In this document: positions 1 through 9,244 of the stretch, piece by piece
Layout of the letters: each line of letters opens with the position of its first letter
How positions within the stretch are numbered: position 1 is the stretch's first letter
Assembly (NCBI GenBank): GCA_051747385.1
Contig: JBNJGB010000009.1
Span: forward strand, 132,355-196,354
Direction of reading: 5' to 3'
Source: JBNJGB01 sp051747385
GTDB lineage: Bacteria; Myxococcota_A; UBA9042; PHBI01; JACKFB01
DNA length: 64,000 nucleotides
Position numbers and translations under genes: made by a program
Notes under the pieces: generated by a model
What the model was told of the DNA's origin: nothing
The model's database searches: none
The model's input: the letters and a program-made list of their open reading frames with translations, nothing else

Positions 1-1
1 C

Positions 2-661
2 GGGAAGTACCTGTCCTTCACCGAGGACACGTCGTTCCTCCCGGCCAACGGGGCCCGGCGGCGCTTCCAGGCCTTCCTGGATCTCTGCTCCGGGCTCATG
101 GCCGAGGGGATGCCGCTGAAGCTGAGCTATATCGGCATCAGCATGCCCATGATCCTGCACCTGGACGCGGCCATCCTGGAGCGCCTGCGCGGCCTGGGCA
201 TCGACCGCTTCTACCTGGTAGGCGGCTTCGACCCCATCACACGCAAGGCCTTCGGGACCGGGGACGCCAAGGCGCTCGACAAGGCCCACCGGGTCATCGC
301 GCGCTGCCACGAGCACGGCATCGACCCGTACGTGTCCTTCCTGGCGGGCAACCCGGACGACGACGAGGGCGTGTTCGACCGCATGCTCGACTTCACCGCC
401 ACGAGCGGCGTCGAGCTCGCCGAGTTCGCCGTGTCGACGCCCTATCCGGGCACGCCCATCTGGGAGCGGTACGAGGCCGAGGGGCGCATCTTCGACTACA
501 CCTGGCGGCACTACAACGACGCCAACGTGGTCTTCCAGCCCCACGGCATGAGCCCCGAGCGCCTGCAGGAGGGCTACCTGTACCTCTGGCGCGAGTTCTA
601 CCGGGGCCGCGACGAGGAGATCACCAGCCGCAGCCACGTCCGCCAGACCATCCAGTTCTAG
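2..661 (+). CDS. Radical SAM protein, C-terminal part (5'-truncated by window edge)
   Basis: The reading frame is open from base 2, so only the last 219 residues of this gene are visible. The fragment reads like the second half of a radical SAM TIM barrel of the kind found in B12-binding radical SAM proteins. It has a barrel strand ending in YLVGGFDP, an alternation of short strands and helices, the PYPGTPIWE segment that often precedes the end of such barrels, and a C-terminal helical tail (LYLWREFYRG). The Cys-x3-Cys-x2-Cys cluster and any cobalamin domain would lie upstream of the window, so the assignment rests on the C-terminal signature alone. The substrate cannot be inferred. The acyl-CoA dehydrogenase gene follows after 31 bases on the same strand and may be co-transcribed. 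An internal ATG at 98 is not a convincing start because coding similarity continues upstream of it. Confidence 0.7.
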   Translation, partial: GKYLSFTEDTSFLPANGARRRFQAFLDLCSGLMAEGMPLKLSYIGISMPMILHLDAAILERLRGLGIDRFYLVGGFDPITRKAFGTGDAKALDKAHRVIARCHEHGIDPYVSFLAGNPDDDEGVFDRMLDFTATSGVELAEFAVSTPYPGTPIWERYEAEGRIFDYTWRHYNDANVVFQPHGMSPERLQEGYLYLWREFYRGRDEEITSRSHVRQTIQF

Positions 662-692
662 CCTCAGTCCTAGCCTCCCGAGGAGGTCCGCC

Positions 693-2285
693 ATGGGCGG
701 CGATCCCTTCGCACCGGTCCTCGAGGCGCCCCGCGAGCTCGCGGACGCCCTGACCCTGCCCGCCGCGAGCGCCGACGAGGCGGCCGTGGTCGCGGCCCTC
801 CGCGGCGCGGTCCGGCGCTGGGCCTCGCGCCACGTCGACGCCGCCCGCGTCGACGGCGACAAGGACATCCCCGACGACGTCCTCGCGACCGCGGCCGACA
901 TGGGGCTGTTCGGCCTGACCATCCCCGAGCGCTGGGGCGGGGCGGGGCTGTCGATGACCGCGGCCTCGGCCATCCTGGAGACCCTCGCCACCGTGGACCG
1001 CTCCGTGGCCACCACCATCGGCCTGCACGCCGGCCTGGGCCTCCGCGGCCTCCTCCGGTATGGCACGGACGAGCAGAAGGACCGCTGGCTCCCCCAGGCG
1101 GCCACCGGCGACCGCCTCACGGCCTTCGCTGCCACCGAGGCGGGCGCCGGCTCGCACATCGCAGCCATGGGGACCACGGCTCGCGCGGGCGAGGACGGCA
1201 GCCTGAGCCTGTCGGGCGAGAAGATCTTCGTGACCAACGGCGGTCTCGCGGGCCTGTACACGGTGGCGGCGCGGACCCCGGGCCTCGGCGGCGCGCGGAG
1301 GGGCACCAGCATCCTCCTCGTGGACCGGGAGGCGCCGGGCGTCACCGTGGGCCGCGAGGAGGACAAGCTGGGCATCCGGGGGTCCTCCACCACGACGGTG
1401 GCGTTCGACGAGGTGGCGCTGACCCCGGACCGGGTGATCGGCGAGCCCGGCGCGGGCCTGGATCAGCTCAACGGCATCCTCGCGTGGGGCCGCACGTTCA
1501 TGACCTCCGGCTGCGTCGGCACGGCCCGCGCGGCGTACGAGCGGACCCTGCCCCAGGTGACCGGCCGCGTGCAGTTCGGCCGTCCCATCGGGCGGTTCGA
1601 GCAGGTGCGCGAGAAGGTCGCGACCATGGCCGCGACCCTGTACGCCATGGAGAGCGTCGTGCGGCTGACCACGCTGCTCTCCGATCTGCGGGGGGCCGAC
1701 ATCGGCTGGGAGTCCTCCATCGCCAAGGTCTTCGCCAGCGAGGGCGCCTGGCGGGTGGCCGACGACGCCGTGCAGCTTCACGGCGGGAGCGGGTACATCG
1801 AGGAGACGGGCGTGGCGCGCCTCCTCCGGGACAGCCGCATCACCCGCATCTTCGAAGGGGCCAACGAGGTCCTCCGGGCCCACATCGCCACGGCGGCGCT
1901 GGGTGGCGCCGGAGAGGGCCGGCTGGGCGACGCGCTGGCCCCGGACCTGGCGGACGAGGCGGCCCGGGTGGACGCCCTGGCGGACGCCGTGGGAGAGACC
2001 GTGGCCCGCCTCCGCAAGCGGCACGGCTTCCGGGTGGTCGAGCGGCAGGTGGCCCTCGCCCGGCTCGCGGACGCCCTCATCGGCCGGTGGGCGGCCATGG
2101 CGACCCTCCTGCGAGCCGACGGCGAGGTCCGGGTGGGCTCGGACGCCCGCCGCAGCGAGGTGCTGCCGGTGGCGCGCCATGCCTGCCGCAACCTGGTACG
2201 CGACGCCCGGCGCGCCCTCGAGGACGCCGAGGCGGACACGGACCTCGTGCACGCCATCACCGACGGAGCGTATGCGCCGTTCTGA
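693..2285 (+). CDS. Acyl-CoA dehydrogenase (VLCAD/ACAD9-like)
   Basis: A 530-residue flavoprotein of the acyl-CoA dehydrogenase family, expected to oxidise an acyl-CoA to the 2-enoyl-CoA and pass electrons from FAD to electron-transfer flavoprotein. The N-terminal helical domain covers about residues 30-150. The beta domain follows with ATEAGAGS and the KIFVTNGG strand, and then the C-terminal helical domain with QFGRPI and LHGGSGYIEE. The catalytic base is expected at Glu388 in IFEGANEVLR, the place of the MCAD glutamate. A further 130 residues follow the core, an extension typical of VLCAD/ACAD9-type enzymes, which fits a long-chain substrate. The ATG at 693 is preceded by GAGGAGGT at good spacing. 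It is convergent with the MYXO-CTERM gene. The family is clear; the substrate is inferred. Confidence 0.9.
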   Translation: MGGDPFAPVLEAPRELADALTLPAASADEAAVVAALRGAVRRWASRHVDAARVDGDKDIPDDVLATAADMGLFGLTIPERWGGAGLSMTAASAILETLATVDRSVATTIGLHAGLGLRGLLRYGTDEQKDRWLPQAATGDRLTAFAATEAGAGSHIAAMGTTARAGEDGSLSLSGEKIFVTNGGLAGLYTVAARTPGLGGARRGTSILLVDREAPGVTVGREEDKLGIRGSSTTTVAFDEVALTPDRVIGEPGAGLDQLNGILAWGRTFMTSGCVGTARAAYERTLPQVTGRVQFGRPIGRFEQVREKVATMAATLYAMESVVRLTTLLSDLRGADIGWESSIAKVFASEGAWRVADDAVQLHGGSGYIEETGVARLLRDSRITRIFEGANEVLRAHIATAALGGAGEGRLGDALAPDLADEAARVDALADAVGETVARLRKRHGFRVVERQVALARLADALIGRWAAMATLLRADGEVRVGSDARRSEVLPVARHACRNLVRDARRALEDAEADTDLVHAITDGAYAPF

Positions 2286-2623
2286 CTCGGCGCCATGGAA
2301 CGCCCTCCCTTGATGACCATCGAGACCTGTTCGGCGTGGCGCAGACGCGGCGCCTGCTGACCGACCTGCCCGGCGGGGTGGGCACCCGCAGCTTCCATGA
2401 GCAGCTCATGTCGGGGGCGATGGCGGGGTCTCGGACGCCGATCGGGCGCCGATCTTCTGATCACGACCACCGCGGCAGGCGGGCTGCCGAGCAGGTAGAG
2501 CCTGGGGTGGAAGCAATGGGGCCGTGTTCATGGGCCCGGAGCCGGCATGAACCGGGCGATGCAGGGCGTCGAGGCCTCGTCGATTCAATGGGGCCGGGCT
2601 CGTGGGCCTGGCATCGGATGGCA
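2286..2623. other. Intergenic gap with short imperfect direct repeats
   Basis: No convincing gene is present between the two convergent neighbours. Two imperfect copies of a sequence starting CAATGGGGCC and ending TGGGCC lie at about 2514-2538 and 2584-2608. A short plus-strand stretch (about 2325-2410) reads like eroded coding sequence but could not be assigned to a family. Confidence 0.4.
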
Positions 2624-5167
2624 TCACGGGGCGGGTGAGCACCGCGATCGTCGCCGCAGCCGCACTGCTGCGAGCCCGGCGATGGCGAGGAGCAACATGG
2701 GATCCGAGCCGCCCGCCCCGGCAGCGCAGCCACCGCCGTCACCATCGCCCTCCGAGGTGGGCGCCGCTTCACCGGTGGCGGAGAAGGGAATGTCGATGGA
2801 CTCACCGTTGGCGAGGTTCAGCGTGACCGTGCCGGAGAACGTGCCCGCGACCGCCGGCGTGTAGGAGGCCCGCAGCAGGCACTGTCCGGCGGGCGCCAGA
2901 TCGCGGTGCTCGCAGGAGTTCTCCAGGATGTTCAGCCCCGCCGTGTCGCCGGAGAGGCGCAGGTCGCCGATGGCCACGGCGCTCGTGCCGCCGTTGGTGA
3001 CGAGCACGGAAGCCTCGAAGCTCGCGTCCGTTCGGATGGTGCCGAAGTCGAAGCTGCCCGGCGACAGGGACAGCGCCTCGGCCTGCGACGGCGCATGGCC
3101 GACGGCGCTCAGGTTCACGTCCACCGCCGGGTTGGCCGCATCGTTGGTGGTCAGCGTGATGGTCCCGCTGTAGGCCTCGTCGTCGCCGGGCGTGACGTCC
3201 CTGGTGGTCAGATCGAGGGTCACCGTGACATCGCAGCTCGCGCCGGGGGGGAGAGCCAGCGGATCGCCGTTTTCGTCCGAGCAGTCGTCGATCATCGAGA
3301 ACACGCCGTGATGTCCCGCATCGAGGCTGGCGTCCACCGTGAGGTCGTCGACGGCGTCCTCGTCGTTCGCCGGGGAGAGGGTCCGGGTCTCGGTGGTGCC
3401 GGCCTGCACCGCGCCGAAGTCGATGGTGTGGTCGGCCAGCACGAGGCCGCTGCCGGTCGCTGTGCCCGTGATCTCGAACTCGAACGTCGGATTGTCCGGG
3501 TCGTCGCTCGTCACGGTGACCGTGGCCGTGCGCTCACCGAAGTCCGCAGGTCGGAAATCGAGCACCACCCCGCCGGCCCGCAGGACGATGGGCAGGCCGT
3601 CGTGCAAGGAGCCGAGGGAGAAGTCGCCGGCCGCCGCGCCGGAGAAGCTGATGTCGTCGATGGTCAGCGGCGCGGGCTGGTACAGCTGGTCCAGGTCGGG
3701 GCCGACGTTGTGGATGGCGCTGCTGAAGTTGGTGTGCGCCCTGCCCACCGCTGCACTGGGAGTGTCCGGGCTGCCCACGAGGGCGATGACCGGCAGCCCC
3801 GCTCCGGCCGTCAGGGGCAGCGCGCGGGTGTAGGAGAACGCGTCGGGGGTGTCGTCGCCATGGACCACCTCGACGGTGTAGACGTCGATCCTCGTGATAT
3901 CGTCCGGCGGCGTGGCCTGCAGCCTGAACGTGCAGCTGTCGCCGGCGCTCTGCGGGTTCGTGTTCGGACAGTCGGTTTCCGGCAGGGCGAAGTCGTCCGG
4001 GGTGCCGTAGACGCCGATGACGACGTCGTCCCTGTGCGCATGGGCCGTGATGGTCTCGTCGTCGCTCTTCCCGTTGTAGATGGTGTCGAAGATGACGTTC
4101 TCCGGGGCGAACGTGGCGATCGCCTCGACCGCCCCCGCGTCGCAGCCGGAAGCCGGGCGCACGAGGCCGCGGCCGTCGCCGGCGGGTGCATGGCTGACGC
4201 CGAGGCAGTCGTCGGCGAGATCGAGGGCCGGCGAGCCGTGGCCCGGTGCCATGGTCTGCGTCGGCCCGCCGTAGTCGTCGAGGGACAGGACGGGGCTGAA
4301 GTTGGTCTGCAGGTCGGCGATGACCACGTCGTCGTCGCCCGTCTCGTCGAAGGGCGGGCAGGAGGAGCCGGCGTTGTCGTTGTAGTAGACGTTGGCGCCG
4401 GCCGACACGATCGCGCCGCCGGTGGCGTCGTCCTCGAGGCAGCCGTTGAAGTAGTAGACGCTCGCCCGACTCGTGATGACGGCATCGTTCGCGGCATACA
4501 ACGAGCCGGACTCGACGTCGGTGACGACCCGGTTGCCGTAGAAGGTGGAGAAGCTGATCTCCACGTCACGACCGTCTGCGTAGACAGCGCCGCCATAGGC
4601 GGTGAAAGCGTGGTCGATGCCGTGGGCGGCGGTGTTTTCGTAGAAGGTGCTGTTGTCGATGGTGACCGGGGTCGTTTCGCTGCCGTCGCCCAGCAGGCGC
4701 AGGGCACCACCGAGCCCCTCGCCGATGTCGGGGTCGACGTGCCCGTTGTCCGCGAACAGGCAGGAGTCCACGGCCAGGTCACTGCCGGCCTCTGCGACGA
4801 GGGCGGTGGCCTGCGCGCCGGTGACGGTGAGACGCCGGAGCGTCAATCCCCCCGCGTCCTGCACGACGAAGGCGTACGGGTTGCCACCGAAGTCGACCAC
4901 GACGCCGGTCTCCCCGCCGTCGATGGTGACGGCCTTGTCGGCGACGGTGAGGTCGTCGGAGGTGATGCTCACCGAGGTCAGGGAACTCTCGAAGGTGACG
5001 GTTCCGCCGTCCGGGGCACAGGCGATGGCGTCACGGAGGGTCGCTGCACCGGAGTCGCCGCCGTCCGCGACGGTGGTGGTGCACTGCGCCGCCACCGGTT
5101 CGGTGGCCGCGAGGACGAACGCAGCGGTGAGCACGAGGAGGGAGGCGACGATGCGCGGGATCGACAT
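2624..5167 (-). CDS. Secreted beta-helix/ASH-domain protein with MYXO-CTERM-like tail
   Basis: An 847-residue exported protein. Residues 1-27 form a signal peptide ending in PVAA. About residues 30-340 resemble the polymorphic-outer-membrane-protein/CSLREA type of right-handed beta-helix: TLRDAIACA near the start, then repeated NSTFYENTA, AVYADG and STFYGN turns. From about residue 450 there are several ASH or 'choice-of-anchor D' modules, recognisable by IDFGAVQAGTTETRTL and SFDFGTIRTDASFEASV. The C terminus is Gly-rich with a single Cys (GDGGGCAAGAGG), a hydrophobic stretch (MLLLAIAGLAAV) and an Arg cluster, the layout of the MYXO-CTERM sorting signal. The protein is therefore expected to be processed and held at the cell surface. 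Its role is unknown; an adhesin or structural protein is plausible. It is the last gene before a convergent junction, and its ATG is preceded by GGGGAGAG. Confidence 0.85.
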   Translation of the reverse strand: MSIPRIVASLLVLTAAFVLAATEPVAAQCTTTVADGGDSGAATLRDAIACAPDGGTVTFESSLTSVSITSDDLTVADKAVTIDGGETGVVVDFGGNPYAFVVQDAGGLTLRRLTVTGAQATALVAEAGSDLAVDSCLFADNGHVDPDIGEGLGGALRLLGDGSETTPVTIDNSTFYENTAAHGIDHAFTAYGGAVYADGRDVEISFSTFYGNRVVTDVESGSLYAANDAVITSRASVYYFNGCLEDDATGGAIVSAGANVYYNDNAGSSCPPFDETGDDDVVIADLQTNFSPVLSLDDYGGPTQTMAPGHGSPALDLADDCLGVSHAPAGDGRGLVRPASGCDAGAVEAIATFAPENVIFDTIYNGKSDDETITAHAHRDDVVIGVYGTPDDFALPETDCPNTNPQSAGDSCTFRLQATPPDDITRIDVYTVEVVHGDDTPDAFSYTRALPLTAGAGLPVIALVGSPDTPSAAVGRAHTNFSSAIHNVGPDLDQLYQPAPLTIDDISFSGAAAGDFSLGSLHDGLPIVLRAGGVVLDFRPADFGERTATVTVTSDDPDNPTFEFEITGTATGSGLVLADHTIDFGAVQAGTTETRTLSPANDEDAVDDLTVDASLDAGHHGVFSMIDDCSDENGDPLALPPGASCDVTVTLDLTTRDVTPGDDEAYSGTITLTTNDAANPAVDVNLSAVGHAPSQAEALSLSPGSFDFGTIRTDASFEASVLVTNGGTSAVAIGDLRLSGDTAGLNILENSCEHRDLAPAGQCLLRASYTPAVAGTFSGTVTLNLANGESIDIPFSATGEAAPTSEGDGDGGGCAAGAGGSDPMLLLAIAGLAAVRLRRRSRCSPAP

Positions 5168-5422
5168 GGGACTCTCCCCGCCGGTGCCGGATACACGGAG
5201 GCGTGCCGGCTCGAGGAATCTCTACGGCGCAACTCTACCACCACCCGGCACGGATGGTAGCGCGATGTTCGCCGTCCATCAGCGTCCGGCGGCCGGGTCG
5301 TCACCGCCCATCCAACGGCGGAGCCGGGTCGGTGTGGGCAGCGCGCTGCTTCTACCCCGGCCTTCTCACCATCCGCCGGCTGCAGCTCGGGATCCGCCCG
5401 CGTCTCCGGGGCGTGCTCTCTC

Positions 5423-5462
5423 CGGCCACTTCGACGTACTGTGAGTACGACTTCAGTGGCCG
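5423..5462 (-). terminator. Nested hairpin downstream of the cstA-like gene
   Basis: Two nested inverted repeats share one centre. The outer arms CGGCCACT (5423-5430) and AGTGGCCG (5455-5462) enclose the inner arms CGTACT (5435-5440) and AGTACG (5444-5449) around a GTG loop. The structure lies about 105-145 bases past the stop codon of the cstA-like gene, so it may end its transcript. No T-run follows on the minus strand, so it could equally be an operator for the downstream secreted-protein gene. The rest of the 400-base gap (5168-5567) shows nothing else I can identify. Confidence 0.4.
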
Positions 5463-5567
5463 CCATTCCGGGCCACGCCGGATCCACGGACGCCTTCCGG
5501 CGCTTCGGCTCCACACCGGGGGTGCCCGCACCACAGTGAACATCCGCTCGGGCGGAGCCGCGCTTCG

Positions 5568-7325
5568 TCAGGCCGCCTCGCGCGGGTCCTCGTCCGGCAG
5601 CGGCTCGATGTCCAGGCCCTCTCGCGGGCCCTCGCGGCGGTGGCGGAGGACGGCGAGGAAGGCCTCGACGACCAGCCACACGCCCAGGATCAGCAGCAGC
5701 CCGCCGACGACGAAGAGCGGCCAGGCGCCCTGGTCCCAGAAGCGCTGCACGTTCGTGACCATGGCCTTCAGGGTGGTCCCCAGCAGGAAGACCATGGGGA
5801 TGCCGGTGTAGTACCAGGGGCGGCCCCGCTGGAGCAGGTAGAGCGTCACGGCGAGGAGCGCCAGGCCCGCCAGGAGCTGGTTGGTGGTGCCGAAGAGCGA
5901 CCAGAGCGCGACGCCGGCCGGCTTCCCGTCCAGCTCGTAGAAGGCGAAGAAGGCGATGGCGCCGACGGCCAGGATGCTGGCCACGTAACGGTCGAGCGTG
6001 AGGCCGAGGGTCTCGCCGATCTCCTCCAGGTTGTAGCGCAGCAGGCGCGTCGCCGAGTCGAGGGAGGTGAGGGCGTAGCTCACGACGATGAGGCTGATGA
6101 ACGACGCGCCCACGAAGCGGTCGATGCCCAGGGCCTCGAGGAAGGTGGCGGAGCCGTTGATGAAGCCGCCCACCTTGGCGCCGAGGCCCTGGACGGCGCC
6201 CCAGTTGGCGTACGCGGTCTGCCACTTCTCGGGGTCCAGGATGCCGGCGGTGGTGGCGAGCACCGCGATGAGGCCCAGGAGCGACTCGCCGATCATCCCG
6301 CCGTAGCCCACGAACCGCGCGTCGGTCTCCCGGTCCAGCTGCTTGGCGGTCGTGCCGGACGAGACCAGGCTGTGGAAGCCGCTCGCGGCGCCGCACGCGA
6401 TGATGATGAACACGAAGGGGAACAGGCTCGGCGCGCCCTCGGGGTTCAGGCGCACGGCCGGGGCGGCGAAGTCCGGCTGGAGGACGAACACGCCCACGTA
6501 CAGGCCGGTGAGGCCCACGTAGAGCAGCAGGCTGTTCAGGAAGTCCCGCGGCTGCAGAAGGCTCCAGACCGGGAGCACGGAGGCCATGAAGGCGTAGGTC
6601 AGCAGGATGACGCTCCAGCCCTGGCGGCCGGGGGCGACGTCGGGATCGCCGAGCCCGGTGGACTCCAGCACCGAGCCCTGGGTCGCCAGGTAGACGAGGT
6701 ACAGGAGCAGGGCGAAGCCCACCGGGGTGAGCCACTTCCAGGACAGGCCGCGCTTGAAGCCGAGCCAGCCGATGGCGGCGGCGATGACCATGAGCCCGAA
6801 GGAGGGGAACACCGCCTGGGGGAAGTGGATGGACTCCTGCTCGGGTGTCTTCGCCGGGCTGAACAGGAAGGCGATGACGTAGACGAAGACCCCCATGGCG
6901 AGGGCCATCAGGAAGAAGATGACGATGTGGAACAGGGTCTTGGCGCGGGGGCCGATGATGCCCTCGGCCACCTTGCCGAGGCTCTTGCCCCGGGCCCGCG
7001 CGCTCACCACCAGGGCGCCGAAGTCGTGGACCCCCCCGACCAGGAGGGAGCCCAGGACCACCCAGAGCAGGGCCGGCGCCCAGCCCCAGATCACTGCGAC
7101 GGCGGGCCCGAGCATGGGGGCGAGGCCGGCGATGGACGCGTAGTGGTGCCCGAAGAGGACCCACTTCTTCGTCGGGACGTAGTCGACCCCGTCGTACAGG
7201 GCGTGGGCCGGCGTCGTCACGTCGTCGCGGAGACCGAACACCCGCCGGGACAAAAACCGGCTGTAGAGCACGTAGCCGAGTACGTAGGCGACGAGGGCCA
7301 GGCCGGTGGCCAGGGCCGCGTTCAT
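5568..7325 (-). CDS. cstA: CstA/BtsT-family carbon-starvation protein (pyruvate/peptide-type transporter)
   Basis: A 585-residue polytopic inner-membrane protein of the CstA family, whose studied members take up pyruvate or peptides during carbon limitation. The diagnostic N-terminal half is present: a first transmembrane segment, then FGHHYASIAGLAP, a GWAPALLWVVLGSLLVGGVHDF stretch split by its membrane segment, and RARGKSLGKVAEGIIG. The CstA C-terminal domain follows, with about sixteen hydrophobic segments overall. The start chosen is the ATG at 7325, preceded by GGAGGTG at ideal spacing. An in-frame upstream ATG would add about 25 polar residues with no ribosome site. It lies downstream of the tat genes on the same strand with a 98-base gap holding a hairpin, so it is probably transcribed separately. 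The family is clear; the substrate is not shown. Confidence 0.9.
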   Translation of the reverse strand: MNAALATGLALVAYVLGYVLYSRFLSRRVFGLRDDVTTPAHALYDGVDYVPTKKWVLFGHHYASIAGLAPMLGPAVAVIWGWAPALLWVVLGSLLVGGVHDFGALVVSARARGKSLGKVAEGIIGPRAKTLFHIVIFFLMALAMGVFVYVIAFLFSPAKTPEQESIHFPQAVFPSFGLMVIAAAIGWLGFKRGLSWKWLTPVGFALLLYLVYLATQGSVLESTGLGDPDVAPGRQGWSVILLTYAFMASVLPVWSLLQPRDFLNSLLLYVGLTGLYVGVFVLQPDFAAPAVRLNPEGAPSLFPFVFIIIACGAASGFHSLVSSGTTAKQLDRETDARFVGYGGMIGESLLGLIAVLATTAGILDPEKWQTAYANWGAVQGLGAKVGGFINGSATFLEALGIDRFVGASFISLIVVSYALTSLDSATRLLRYNLEEIGETLGLTLDRYVASILAVGAIAFFAFYELDGKPAGVALWSLFGTTNQLLAGLALLAVTLYLLQRGRPWYYTGIPMVFLLGTTLKAMVTNVQRFWDQGAWPLFVVGGLLLILGVWLVVEAFLAVLRHRREGPREGLDIEPLPDEDPREAA

Positions 7326-7394
7326 GGAGGCACCTCCGGGGTCCTCGGTGGACCGTCGGCCCCCGACATACGGCACGGGACGGCCTGCTGCCAA

Positions 7395-7420
7395 GGGCAC
7401 GTGCCCCGACGTGCCGGGCG
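7395..7420 (-). terminator. Hairpin after tatC
   Basis: The 12-base palindrome GGGCACGTGCCC (7395-7406) is followed by CGACGTGCC. On the minus strand this gives a GGCACG/CGTGCC stem just past the tatC stop codon. It is placed as a tat operon terminator would be, but it has no T-run; GGGCACGTGCCC could also be an operator upstream of the cstA-like gene. Confidence 0.35.
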
Positions 7421-7423
7421 GGA

Positions 7424-9244
7424 TCAGCGCAGGGCCACCAGCAGGGGCTCGAGGAGGGCGCCGAGGCCATCGGGCTCCAGCTCCGCGGTCAGCTCCAGGC
7501 GGACGTCATCGCGGCGGAGGGCCCAGCCCGTGGCGCGGTTGCCGAACGAGGTGATGGCGGGCAGGTCCACCGACGTCCGCGGCCCGGCCATGTCCCGGAG
7601 GCGCGCCTCCAGCTTCGCGATGCGCTCGCGGCGGCCGGGCGGAGCGACCTCCCGGATCTCCTCGGCCAGGGCGAGGGTGACCTGCACCAGCGCCTCGTGC
7701 TCGTCGGAGCCGGTGCCGCGCTGGACCGTGCGGAGGGCATCCAGGCGCGTCTCCACGTCGTCGGCTACGTCCTTGTCGGTCGCGTGGAAGGCCAGGGTGA
7801 TGCGCGGCGGATCGCCGGGGCGGATCCAGGCGCCGGCGGCCGACAGCTCCTCGGCCAGCCGCTTCCCGAGAAATCGCCCTCCTCGGTCCTTCGGTGACGG
7901 GAGCCAGGCCCACATGGGGCCGCCCAGCTTCAGGTTCTGGAGGAGCCGGTCCTCCTCTTCGCTGGCGTCGATGGTGTCCACGTCTCCGTGACCGGCGTCC
8001 ACGAGGGCCTGGACGAGGTTCTCGGGGCCGAGGGCCAGGGTGTCCTCGTCGACCCGTCCGACCGCGTCCTCCGAGCCCTCGGGGAGGGCCTCCTCCACGG
8101 CGGCCCGCTTCGTGCCCAGCTCGTCGGATCGGACCATCAGAGCGCGCTCGCCGTCCGCCGTGCCCACCATGGCGGCCTCGACGACGTCCTCGAGCTCCAG
8201 GTCGGCCTCGCCGAGGGCCTCGATCCAGGGACCGCGGGCCGTCTGCCGGCGGAGCGTCGCGTCGACGGCGGGAGACTCGGCGAGGATGGCGGGGTTGCCG
8301 CCGACGATCCAGGCGGCCTGCTCGGGCAGCAGCTCCGTGAGGTCCTTCTGGGGCAGGGTCCGCACGAACAGGACGATCAGGCCGCCGGCCAGCACCAGGA
8401 GGACCAGCGACGAGCCCACCAGCCGTGTGAGGGTGGCCCCGGCGCCCGGTTGCTGCTCCTCGTCGCCGCGGCGGGAGCGCTCGACGCCCCAGGCGACGAA
8501 GACCCCGAACAGGTAGAGGACGTTCAGGGGGACGGCCATGAGCACCTGGCTCACGGGGTCCGGCGGGGTGAGGATGGCGCCGGCCAGGACACTCAGCACC
8601 GCGAAGTAGCGGAAGAAGCTCAGCAGGCCCTTCGCGGTCACCAGCCCGAAGAGGGTCAGGAAGAAGATGACCAGCGGAAGCTCGAAGACGAGGCCGAAGA
8701 TGAGCAGGAAGATGAACGCCGTGGAGTAGGCGTTCTGGAGGGTGACCATGACCTCGGCCTGGCCGGCCTCCATGGTCATGTTCACCAGGTAGTCGGTGAT
8801 GAACGGCAGGATGACCCGGTAGGCGAACGCCGAGCCGATGAGGAAGAAGAGCACCGTGAAGATGGTCACCGGCATCACGAAGCGGCGCTCGTTGTCCAGG
8901 AGGCCCGGGCTCACGAAGGCCCAGAGCTGGTAGAAGGTGAGCGGGCTCGTCAGGACCACCGCGGCGACGAACGAGGTCTTCAGATAGACCAGGATGCTCT
9001 CGGTGATCTCGATGGCCTGGAAGTGGTAGATGCCGTTGTCCGCCAGGGCCCGGCTGATGGGGCCGGACAGGAAGGCGAACAGCTCCTCGCGGAAGGCCCA
9101 GCAGGAGAAGAAGCCCACGGCGAGTACCAGCGCGACGCGGATGAGGCGCGTGCGGAGCTCCGCGAGGTGCTCCTGGAACGACATGACGCCGACCTGTCCC
9201 TCGGCCGCCTCCCCGGTCGCGTCGTCGGTCGCCTCCTCGCTCAC
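7424..9244 (-). CDS. tatC: TatC translocase subunit with a long C-terminal extension
   Basis: The receptor subunit of the twin-arginine translocase, which moves folded proteins across the inner membrane. Residues 20-265 are a complete TatC: an N-terminal MSFQEHLAELRTR-type helix, six membrane segments, the FVSPGL loop and the TPPDPVSQVL motif before the fifth and sixth segments. The protein is 606 residues, more than twice the usual 250. After an acidic linker there is a seventh hydrophobic segment (LVLLVLAGGLIVLFV, about 280-300) and then about 300 residues of charged alpha/beta sequence with no family I recognise. No stop or frameshift separates the parts. The GTG at 9244 overlaps the tatB-like stop (GTGA), so translation is probably coupled; an ATG at 9184 would give the more usual MSFQEHL start. 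The extension may dock a partner on either membrane face. Confidence 0.88.
   Translation of the reverse strand: MSEEATDDATGEAAEGQVGVMSFQEHLAELRTRLIRVALVLAVGFFSCWAFREELFAFLSGPISRALADNGIYHFQAIEITESILVYLKTSFVAAVVLTSPLTFYQLWAFVSPGLLDNERRFVMPVTIFTVLFFLIGSAFAYRVILPFITDYLVNMTMEAGQAEVMVTLQNAYSTAFIFLLIFGLVFELPLVIFFLTLFGLVTAKGLLSFFRYFAVLSVLAGAILTPPDPVSQVLMAVPLNVLYLFGVFVAWGVERSRRGDEEQQPGAGATLTRLVGSSLVLLVLAGGLIVLFVRTLPQKDLTELLPEQAAWIVGGNPAILAESPAVDATLRRQTARGPWIEALGEADLELEDVVEAAMVGTADGERALMVRSDELGTKRAAVEEALPEGSEDAVGRVDEDTLALGPENLVQALVDAGHGDVDTIDASEEEDRLLQNLKLGGPMWAWLPSPKDRGGRFLGKRLAEELSAAGAWIRPGDPPRITLAFHATDKDVADDVETRLDALRTVQRGTGSDEHEALVQVTLALAEEIREVAPPGRRERIAKLEARLRDMAGPRTSVDLPAITSFGNRATGWALRRDDVRLELTAELEPDGLGALLEPLLVALR

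Noticed and set aside
2286..2623. A degenerate transposase remnant
   Set aside because: The frame from about 2325 to 2410 looks coding-like but matches no transposase motif I know, and no terminal repeats were found.
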